A stretch of 64,000 nucleotides of DNA from Pseudomonadota bacterium (GTDB lineage: Bacteria; Bdellovibrionota; Bacteriovoracia; Bacteriovoracales; Bacteriovoracaceae): assembly GCA_027487515.1 (NCBI GenBank), contig JAIYDL010000024.1, positions 62,001 to 126,000 of the forward strand. The letters run 5' to 3'. Numbering within the stretch: position 1 is the stretch's first letter; each line of letters begins with the position of its first letter. The notes below the pieces were generated by a model. That model saw only the letters and a program-made list of their open reading frames with translations. It had not been told where the DNA came from and made no database searches. Both the position numbers and the translations under genes were made by a program. Positions 51,575 to 58,634 of this stretch are shown here, piece after piece.

Positions 51575-52933
51575 CTAGGTGAGGGCCTTCTTCACGGCCT
51601 CGGAGAGGTCTGCGCAGAGATCCGAGACGAGCTTCTGGTCACGGCCTTCGACCATGATCCGTGCGAGGGGTTCAGTTCCAGAGTACCGGAGGAGGATGCG
51701 CCCCTCTTTTCCGAGCTTTTGTTCTGCGGCCGCACTCGCTTTGCGGATCGCCTCCACGTCTTCGAAAGGAACGCGCTTGGCGACGGTCACGTTCTTGAGC
51801 TCCTGCGGGAAGAGTTCCACTTCCGAGGCCAGTTCCCCGAGTTCTCGGTCGTAGAACTTGATGCTTTCGATGACTTTGAGGGCCGCGAGGATTCCGTCAC
51901 CCGTGGTTGAGTAGCGCTTGAAGACGAGGTGGCCTGACGGCTCACCACCGAAGAGAGCGCCGCTGCTCCGCATGTGTTCGACGATGTACCGGTCCCCGAC
52001 CTGGGTGCGGACAAAGTTCATCCCCTGCTGCGAAAGAAAGACTTCGAGCCCGAAGTTACTCATCACGGTGCCGACGACTTCATTGGACACACCGAGCTCT
52101 CGGTTGTCTTTGAGAAACTTCGCGCACAGGCCGATGAGTTTGTCTCCGTGAATGACCTCGCCGCTGTGATCGACGATCGTCAGTCGGTCACCGTCACCGT
52201 CCAAGCAGACGCCAAGGTCGGCCCGGAACTTCCGGACGTTCTCCGCACACAGCTGAGGGTGAAGCGCACCGCAGCCTCGGTTGATGTTGGTCCCGTTAGG
52301 AGAATTCCCGAGCGAAATCACTTCCGCACCGAGCTCCTCGAAGACGATGGGAGCGAGCTTGTAGCCGGCCCCGTTGGCGCCGTCGACCACAATCCGAAGG
52401 CCCTCGAGAGAGTACTGCGGAGAGAGCGCAGCTTTGGTGTGAACGATGTAGCGACCGATGACCTCGTCCAGCCGTTTGGCGTTCCCGAGCTCCTCCCCGG
52501 TTTTCTGCGGGATGAGGGTTGGATCGAGCACCATCTTCTCGAGTTCGAGTTCGATCTCGTCCGGCAATTTGTGCCCGGTCCGGTCGAAGATCTTGATGCC
52601 GTTGTCTTCAAAGGAGTTGTGACTGGCGGAGATCATCACCCCCGCATCCGCGCGCATGCTCTGCGTGACGAAGGCTACACCCGGGGTCGGAAGGGGCCCG
52701 GTCAAGATCGCTCGGCCCCCTTGGGAGCACACTCCGGCGGAGAAGGCCTGCTCGAGCATGTAGCAGGACAAGCGGGTGTCTTTGCCGATGATGATGAGCG
52801 GTTTCTTAGAAAAATTCTTCTGGAAGTAACTGGTCACGGCGCGGCCCAGAACGAAGGCTACTTCGCCAGTCATCGGGTAGATGTTCGCTTTCCCACGAAC
52901 GCCATCCGTGCCAAACAGTTTGCGACCTGACAT
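51575..52933 (-). CDS. glmM: Phosphoglucosamine mutase
   Basis: A 452-residue phosphohexomutase making glucosamine-1-phosphate for UDP-GlcNAc and so for peptidoglycan. The start is MSGRKLFGTDGVRG; the catalytic phosphoserine is in MISASHNSFEDNG near residue 101; the metal loop is DGDGDRL near 240, and the sugar-phosphate loop RYSGTEPLARIM near 413. It follows cdaR, as in Firmicutes where GlmM binds and inhibits CdaA. Confidence 0.96.
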   Translation of the reverse strand: MSGRKLFGTDGVRGKANIYPMTGEVAFVLGRAVTSYFQKNFSKKPLIIIGKDTRLSCYMLEQAFSAGVCSQGGRAILTGPLPTPGVAFVTQSMRADAGVMISASHNSFEDNGIKIFDRTGHKLPDEIELELEKMVLDPTLIPQKTGEELGNAKRLDEVIGRYIVHTKAALSPQYSLEGLRIVVDGANGAGYKLAPIVFEELGAEVISLGNSPNGTNINRGCGALHPQLCAENVRKFRADLGVCLDGDGDRLTIVDHSGEVIHGDKLIGLCAKFLKDNRELGVSNEVVGTVMSNFGLEVFLSQQGMNFVRTQVGDRYIVEHMRSSGALFGGEPSGHLVFKRYSTTGDGILAALKVIESIKFYDRELGELASEVELFPQELKNVTVAKRVPFEDVEAIRKASAAAEQKLGKEGRILLRYSGTEPLARIMVEGRDQKLVSDLCADLSEAVKKALT

Positions 52934-52983
52934 CTGTCAAACTCACTTTTAAAGGTGGGGAACCCAGCTTCAAATATACCAGT

Positions 52984-53904
52984 TTATTGTATATTCACAA
53001 TGATCGACTTGGGGGAGATTTCCAGCAAATGGATCGTCGGTGGAAGGATGACCTTTAGGGGAACCGTGATGCGCCCCTTCGCTTGGTCCGGGACATCCGC
53101 CCAGACCTGGACAGTGGATGAGATGTTTGATCGGTTTTTAAGGAGACGCTCCGGCACCATCAGTTTCACCGCCACGGACCGGACATTGGAACTGAGCTTT
53201 CGCTTCTCCGAAAGAAACCGGATCGGAACCTCCGTGAGGGTAAAGTTCGACGTCGATGCCTTCAGTTGGTAGCGAAGCTTCACGTCAGAGCCCCCGGTCA
53301 CGGTGAGCCTTTCGTCTGGAAGCTGGAGTTCCACGGCCACTTGATCAAGGCCTTGGAGGCCCTCGAGGTCCACCGGTTTCACGGGAAGCTCTTTGAGCTT
53401 TGAGATCAAAGACCGGGGCCCATAGACCTCAACCTCCGAGGGCTCAAGCTCGGGGTGAAGGAGTGCCAGTCGGTCCGGGAGCTGCCCCGCAAAAAGAAGC
53501 TTCAGCGGGACAATCTTGCTGGCCTTTTTTTCGAGCCGGATCTGAAGCTTCCGAGGGATCACACGCTCAACCACCATGCCGAACGGGAGATTTAACTGCG
53601 CGGGGTTGATGTCCACCGTAAAGTCCAGCGCCCGACGGGCGTTGGCACGGTTCAGGTCGATGACCAGCCGGTCCTCGCGCTCAGACACGGTCCGGACGAA
53701 GGCCCGGGGCCCTTCGATCAGGAAGATCACTTCCTGCGGTGGCTTCTGGGCGAACATCATATCCACCGGGAGGATGTACTCAAGGCTTACGGTTTTTTCA
53801 AACTTCACTTTCTCCGAATTAAGAACATACACCCAGAGGAAGATGGCCAAGAAGGCCGAGAGAAACTTCAGGGAATGCTTCTTCATCCGGTTGCGCATCT
53901 TCAT
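52984..53904 (-). CDS. cdaR: YbbR-domain regulator of diadenylate cyclase
   Basis: The ATG at 53904 shares ATGA with the cdaA stop; a longer frame would overlap cdaA. The 306-residue protein has one N-terminal membrane anchor (LKFLSAFLAIFLWVYVL near residue 11) and about three YbbR-type beta domains outside the membrane, for example VYGPRSLISKLKELP and VEVQLPDERLT-like repeats. In Firmicutes CdaR is the membrane partner that modulates CdaA. Its place between cdaA and glmM is diagnostic. Confidence 0.88.
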   Translation of the reverse strand: MKMRNRMKKHSLKFLSAFLAIFLWVYVLNSEKVKFEKTVSLEYILPVDMMFAQKPPQEVIFLIEGPRAFVRTVSEREDRLVIDLNRANARRALDFTVDINPAQLNLPFGMVVERVIPRKLQIRLEKKASKIVPLKLLFAGQLPDRLALLHPELEPSEVEVYGPRSLISKLKELPVKPVDLEGLQGLDQVAVELQLPDERLTVTGGSDVKLRYQLKASTSNFTLTEVPIRFLSEKRKLSSNVRSVAVKLMVPERLLKNRSNISSTVQVWADVPDQAKGRITVPLKVILPPTIHLLEISPKSIIVNIQ

Positions 53905-54704
53905 GAGGCCCGCCCTGCTACTGGATCGAGGCCCACGCGGTCGATCTCGAGGAGAAACTTCCGGAGGTACTTGCGCAGGAGTTCTTCGTTTTCCATGAAA
54001 TGGAAGACGCCATTGTAGCAAATGTTAATCCGGCCCGTTTCTTCCGAGACCGTCACGACGACGGCGTCGGAGATCTCCGTGATCCCGAGGGCCGCGCGGT
54101 GGCGCGTGCCGTAGTGGCGGTCAATCTCCACGTTCTTCGAGAGGGGTAAGAAACACCCGGCGGCCTGGATCAGGCCATTGTAAATGATGATGGCGCCATC
54201 ATGGAGCGGAGACTTCGGCTGGAAGATCGAATAGAGGATGTCGGAATGGATCCGGGCATCGAGCCGGGTGCCGGAGGAGGCGTAGTTCAGGAGTCCCTGG
54301 TTTTTTTCGAAGACGATGAGGGCCCCGGTCCGTTCCCGAGAAAGCGCGGACGCTGCGGCGACGACTTCTTCGATCTGCTGGTCGAACTTGGAGCGGCCCC
54401 CGCGACCGATCAAGCGGGTGGTGGTGATGGAGACCAGAGCACTTCGGATCTGGTCCTGGAACAAGACGATCAAGATGATGAAGAGGTAGTCAAAGAAGTT
54501 CTGGAGGATCCACGAAAGGGCGTAGAGCTCGTAGTACTGCGAACTCCACCACACGAGGGCGAGGGCCATGATCCCGAAGAGCATCTGGTACGCCCGGGTT
54601 CCCTGGACGATGTAGAGGAACCGGTAAACGATCACCGCTACGGCAGCGATGTCCAGTAGATCCAGGAAGCGGAAATTGGCCAGGAGGATGCCCAGCTGCT
54701 GCAA
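53901..54704 (-). CDS. cdaA: Diadenylate cyclase (c-di-AMP synthase) CdaA
   Basis: A 267-residue protein with three N-terminal membrane helices (to about residue 90) and a DisA_N catalytic domain. The catalytic DGAIIIYNG near residue 170 and RHRAALGITE near 208 are intact. The enzyme condenses two ATP to cyclic di-AMP, which governs potassium and osmolyte homeostasis and cell-wall balance. It starts the operon cdaA-cdaR-glmM-pdxJ-nnr-tsaE on the minus strand. c-di-AMP is uncommon among Gram-negative bacteria, which helps place the organism. Confidence 0.94.
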   Translation of the reverse strand: MQQLGILLANFRFLDLLDIAAVAVIVYRFLYIVQGTRAYQMLFGIMALALVWWSSQYYELYALSWILQNFFDYLFIILIVLFQDQIRSALVSITTTRLIGRGGRSKFDQQIEEVVAAASALSRERTGALIVFEKNQGLLNYASSGTRLDARIHSDILYSIFQPKSPLHDGAIIIYNGLIQAAGCFLPLSKNVEIDRHYGTRHRAALGITEISDAVVVTVSEETGRINICYNGVFHFMENEELLRKYLRKFLLEIDRVGLDPVAGRAS

Positions 54705-54770
54705 TGGTGGTCTCCACGAAATGGTTATAGGAATGGTATCGGTGAGTGTGAAAAGAATCTGAGGGAAAAC

Positions 54771-54792
54771 GGGGAGAAGGAAACTTCTCCCC
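54771..54792 (-). terminator. Terminator of the PilZ-GAF-AAA gene
   Basis: GGGGAGAAG (54771-54779), loop GAAA, CTTCTCCCC (54784-54792) is a perfect nine-base stem, followed on the minus strand by GTTTTCCC. It lies 13 bases past the stop at 54806 and upstream of cdaA. Confidence 0.8.
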
Positions 54793-54805
54793 CCAAGAAA
54801 ATGAT

Positions 54806-56770
54806 CTAAGCGGCTTTGGTTTCGGCGGCCGGAGCCCCGGTCTTGGCCTGCCGGAGGCCCTCGAGGATCTCGTCGGACATGAGCATCTTCTTCCGCAGGG
54901 CTTCACGAGAAATTCCCATGGCGATGGCGGCCTTCGACTTGTTGCCCTTGTGGCGCTTGATCTCGGCGAGGATGAGTTCACGTTCCACGAGAGCGACCCG
55001 GTCCTTCAGTGGAATCGCCGGATCGTCGGCGTGGGGGATGCTCTCCAGGAGGCAGTTCCCGGTCTTCGTGACATCAATGATCGGCGCAGACTTGCTGCCA
55101 AGGTCGGTGATGACGTGGGCCTTCGGGTTGTAGAGCACGGCCTTCTCCACCGCCTTCTCCAGTTCGGCGACGTTGCCGGGCCAGGAGTAGCTCACGAGCT
55201 GCTCTTTGGCAGTCTCCGAGAATTCCTTCAGGAGAAGCCCCTGCTTCCGGCATTCCTTCCGGAGGCACACCGAGAGAAGGTCTTCGACGTCCTGGGGACG
55301 CTTACGCAGAGGATCTACGTGCACTTCGGTAACCGAGAGGAGATGGTAGAGGTCTGGGTTGAACGTCCCGTCGGTTTCTGTCATCGCCCGAAGATCCCGC
55401 GAAGTGGTAAAGATGGGGCGGATGTCGAGCGCGATGTGCGACCCCGGGAGGCGCCCCTCCGTGAGGATCTTCGCGAGCTGGAGCTGGAAGGAGAGCGGGA
55501 GGAAGCCCACGTCTTCGATGACGACGGTGCCGCCGACGCACTCTTCGAGTTTGCTCGGACTGTGGCCGTCTCCGAAGAGTTCTCGGGAGAGACTCCCCTC
55601 GTCGACGCCCTTGCATTTGATCACAATGAAGGGCGCAAGCCCGCGCTTGCCTTCGTTGTGGACGATGCGCGCGAAGAGCTTCTTCCCGACGCCGGGTTCG
55701 CCGGTGATGAGGAGTGCCGAGTCGATGTCTTTCAGGCGCACGATCGCTTTCCGAAGCTCCGAGGTCTGACCCGAGCGCCCGATCCACGCGTACTCCCGGT
55801 CATAGGGAGTCGAGAAGCGGCGGATGAGAGACTTCTCCGAGATGGGATTGTAATTGTGGAACACGGAAGAAAGGATGAGGGCCAGGACCTTCATCGTCTT
55901 CTCGTCTTCGACAGTGAAGCGGTCCTCGTTGCGCTTGTTCAGGACCTCGATGACACCGATAATCTTGTCCTCGCGGTTACTGATCGGCGAACACATGATC
56001 GATCGCGTATCAAATCCGGTCAACCGGTCGATTTCTTCGGAGAACCGCACCTTGTCCGTTTTGCAGTCGATGTTGAGGGAGACGCCGGTGGTGAACACGG
56101 ACCCCGCGATGCCTTTCCGGTAGTCAAATTTCAAGAGCTCTTTTTCGATCCCCAGGGCCGCGACGGCCTCGAGTTCGTTGGTCTCGGTGTTGATGAGGAA
56201 AATGGTCGCCCGCTGACCGTTCAGGATCCGCACAATTTCTTCGAGCATCGACTCGACGAACTTCTCTTTGTTACCGAACTGAGTGATGTCTTTAAAGAGC
56301 GAGAGCAAGAGCGAGAACATCTCGAAGCCCTCTTTCTCGGACGCGTAGTGCTGGGTGAGGGCGAGCTGGATCAAGGAGTCTTTCAGACGTTCGGGAGGAA
56401 GAGAGTGGATGTACTGCTCGATGAAGCGCTTCATGTTCCCGTAGTCCTCCGCATCGAGCTCTGCGCCGTAGCTCATGAGATCCGCCGAGGGTGCACCGAC
56501 TTCATGGAACGCACGGACAATGCTGGCGCCGAAGTCGAACCGCAGCCGCTTGAAATGCAGCGAACAGCGCACCGTCGTCCCGATGGGGAGCGGAGCTGGC
56601 GTGGTGAAGCCGATGCCGGTCATGCTGACGTCCAAGAGCTTGACCTGCTCGACGAACTCGAGACGGCCCTGATCATTTTCAAACTCGACCAGGAACTGAA
56701 CATCATCCCGGGACTCAACCGGAACCCGAAACGATTGGTAGTACTTAAACTCTGAGAAACTGGTCAGCAT
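54806..56770 (-). CDS. PilZ-GAF-AAA-Fis regulator with a degenerate sigma-54 activator core
   Basis: A 654-residue protein with AAAGGGAGCACCC before the ATG. A PilZ-like domain is at about residues 10-115, with LLDVSMTGIGF giving DxSxxG; the upstream basic motif is FRVPVESR, not the canonical RxxxR. A GAF domain (160-320) precedes an AAA+ module (345-560) and a Fis-type helix-turn-helix (605-645, NKSKAAIAMGISREALRKKM). Walker A is GEPGVGKK. The GAFTGA loop is missing (ELFGDGHSPSKLEE). Walker B reads VVIEDVG rather than FLDEIG. The FRxDLYYRLN arginine fingers are replaced by FNPDLYHLLS. It probably binds DNA without remodelling sigma-54. Confidence 0.88.
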   Translation of the reverse strand: MLTSFSEFKYYQSFRVPVESRDDVQFLVEFENDQGRLEFVEQVKLLDVSMTGIGFTTPAPLPIGTTVRCSLHFKRLRFDFGASIVRAFHEVGAPSADLMSYGAELDAEDYGNMKRFIEQYIHSLPPERLKDSLIQLALTQHYASEKEGFEMFSLLLSLFKDITQFGNKEKFVESMLEEIVRILNGQRATIFLINTETNELEAVAALGIEKELLKFDYRKGIAGSVFTTGVSLNIDCKTDKVRFSEEIDRLTGFDTRSIMCSPISNREDKIIGVIEVLNKRNEDRFTVEDEKTMKVLALILSSVFHNYNPISEKSLIRRFSTPYDREYAWIGRSGQTSELRKAIVRLKDIDSALLITGEPGVGKKLFARIVHNEGKRGLAPFIVIKCKGVDEGSLSRELFGDGHSPSKLEECVGGTVVIEDVGFLPLSFQLQLAKILTEGRLPGSHIALDIRPIFTTSRDLRAMTETDGTFNPDLYHLLSVTEVHVDPLRKRPQDVEDLLSVCLRKECRKQGLLLKEFSETAKEQLVSYSWPGNVAELEKAVEKAVLYNPKAHVITDLGSKSAPIIDVTKTGNCLLESIPHADDPAIPLKDRVALVERELILAEIKRHKGNKSKAAIAMGISREALRKKMLMSDEILEGLRQAKTGAPAAETKAA

Positions 56771-56875
56771 GGGTGCTCCCTTTCAAACTTTGGACCTTCG
56801 TCGTATCGGTCCGAGGGTCGAAAACTTGAGGGGTCTGCCATTTAATTTTGGCGGTCCATGGGGGTCAAAGAGGGC

Positions 56876-57673
56876 TCAGCTCAAGAGTCGGTGAACCAGG
56901 CGCCGAACCACGTTCTCCCCAGAAACCGCCTCCAACTGCTCAACTCCGGGGACGGCATTGAGCTCAAGGACGGAGATCTGGCCTTCGGAGACAATCAGGT
57001 CAATGGCCCCGTAGCTTGCCCCCGAGGCCGTCACGAGGGCCTCGATCGCCTTCTGAAACTCCTGGGGAAGAGTCGCCGCCACCGCCTGGCTATTCTGACG
57101 GAAGTTCGCCGCGACCCCGGACCTCGGTTGACGCTCGAGGACGAGCGGCGCTTCCCCATCCATAAAGAAGTACCGGAACTCGCGCCCTCCCCGCACGAAG
57201 GGCTGAAGAAGATACGACAGATCACTCCCCCGCTGTTTCTTCCAGGTCCTGAATTTCTCCCAGGAAAGAACCTCGATCCCCCACCCTCCTTGGCCCCGGA
57301 GTGGCTTCACGAGGAGCTCCGGGTACAGGCGAAAAAATTTCTCCACCACCAAAGGCTCAGTGCCCGGGAGAGGAATCCAAGGAAGGCAGGGCACATCCTG
57401 CGCTTCGAACCAAGCGTACTGCTCATCCTTACTCCGAAAACGTCGAAGGACTTCGGGCGGATTAATGACAGCGGCGGCGGGCAGGGCCTTGAGCATCAAG
57501 AGATCTAGGTCACTGCCGTAAACTCCTGTCGTCCGAACGAGGTAGCGCTGGCCTTCGGGAAGTAAGAAGTCACTCCAGGGATCGAAGAGCTGAACCCTTT
57601 GACCGAGTTCTTCCATCAGCCTTTTAATGAAATACGTTTGCTTATTTTTTGCCACCACGATGATCTTATTCAT
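56876..57673 (-). CDS. RimK-like ATP-grasp ligase
   Basis: The ATG at 57673 (MNKIIVVAKNKQTYFIKR) is used; a longer frame would overlap the divergent gene. The 265-residue ATP-grasp protein has LVKPLRGQGGWGIEVL near residue 123 (ATP-binding loop), EFRYFFMDGE near 165 and VLELNAVPGVEQL near 235 with the Mg-binding ELN. It resembles RimK and related ligases that add amino acids to peptides or cofactors, but lacks the extended RimK N-terminus. It is divergent from an M14 amidase with only 28 bases between starts. Confidence 0.82.
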   Translation of the reverse strand: MNKIIVVAKNKQTYFIKRLMEELGQRVQLFDPWSDFLLPEGQRYLVRTTGVYGSDLDLLMLKALPAAAVINPPEVLRRFRSKDEQYAWFEAQDVPCLPWIPLPGTEPLVVEKFFRLYPELLVKPLRGQGGWGIEVLSWEKFRTWKKQRGSDLSYLLQPFVRGGREFRYFFMDGEAPLVLERQPRSGVAANFRQNSQAVAATLPQEFQKAIEALVTASGASYGAIDLIVSEGQISVLELNAVPGVEQLEAVSGENVVRRLVHRLLS

Positions 57674-57701
57674 AAAGACAGGTTCCTGATGTTTCAATAA
57701 A

Positions 57702-58634
57702 ATGGAGTGCATGTCTAACCGATCACTCTCGACTTTTCTGGTGCCGCTTTGTCTCACTCTCCCGAGTTTAGCACGGGGAGAAAAAGATGCGCCCGCTGTG
57801 TTCCCGGTGCCAGCAACCGTGTCCAGTTTCTGCCAGGAGCTTGAAAAGAAGTTCACTGACTATAATTGGGGAAAACCACGATGTGAACATTTTCAATGGC
57901 TCACGGTGCGAAAAACGGCAAAAGGGACTCCCCTCGTTTGGACCACCTTCGGCGAGGAAAAATCCGCCGGCGCTGAAAACACCACGTTGGTTCTGTGTGG
58001 GGTCCATGGCGACGAAATCACTCCCGTGAAGTTTTGCTGGGATCTGATCAACGAGCTGAAAACAAATCACGTCTTCAAAGACAAGATGGTTGTCGTCGCT
58101 CCGGTCGTGACTCCGGATTCGTTCTTCATCCCAAAACCCACCCGCACCAATGCCGCCGGAGTGGACGTGAATCGGAATTTTCCAACCCAGGACTGGAAGG
58201 GGGAAGCGCATAAAAAGTGGGTGCAGAATTACCGGAAGGATAAACGGAAGTTCCCAGGCCCTGCCCCGGCCTCAGAGCAAGAGACGATCTTCCAGATGAA
58301 CCTGATCAAGCGCTACCGACCCAACAAGGTCATCACAGTCCACGCTCCGCTCACGCTTCTGGACTACGACGGCCCCTCGCTCAAAGCGGAGGCAGGAAAA
58401 TCCGCCAAAGAACTCCTGGAGCAAATGTCCGAGAAGTCCTCAGGCTACAAGGTCTCGAACTACCCCGTTTTCCCTGGAAGCCTCGGGAACTGGGCCGGAA
58501 AAGAGAACCACATCCCCACTTACACGTTAGAACTTCCGAACTCAGACCCCAAGGAGACCCAGCGCTTCTGGGATCTTTTTAAGGACTCGGTTATCTTCGC
58601 GATCACTCACAAGATGAAGCCGACGGTCAACTAG
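57702..58634 (+). CDS. Exported M14 (MpaA-like) zinc amidase/carboxypeptidase
   Basis: A 310-residue protein with signal peptide SNRSLSTFLVPLCLTLPSLARG (start at 57702 or 57711). Zinc ligands are in LCGVHGDEITP (HxxE) near residue 90 and TVHAPLTLLDYDGP near 205. VDVNRNFP near 147 is the substrate-binding Arg motif, and TYTLELP near 275 carries the catalytic Glu. YPVFPGSLGNWAG near 255 resembles MpaA, the murein tripeptide amidase acting on D-Glu-mDAP. The substrate is probably a cell-wall peptide. Its stop is shared in CTAG with the ferrochelatase-MFS gene. Confidence 0.85.
   Translation: MECMSNRSLSTFLVPLCLTLPSLARGEKDAPAVFPVPATVSSFCQELEKKFTDYNWGKPRCEHFQWLTVRKTAKGTPLVWTTFGEEKSAGAENTTLVLCGVHGDEITPVKFCWDLINELKTNHVFKDKMVVVAPVVTPDSFFIPKPTRTNAAGVDVNRNFPTQDWKGEAHKKWVQNYRKDKRKFPGPAPASEQETIFQMNLIKRYRPNKVITVHAPLTLLDYDGPSLKAEAGKSAKELLEQMSEKSSGYKVSNYPVFPGSLGNWAGKENHIPTYTLELPNSDPKETQRFWDLFKDSVIFAITHKMKPTVN

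Noticed and set aside
54950-56755. A 601-codon open frame antisense to the PilZ-GAF-AAA gene
   Set aside because: Its composition (His/Arg/Asp-rich, no domains) and complete overlap with a clear multi-domain gene mark it as a shadow of GC-rich third positions.
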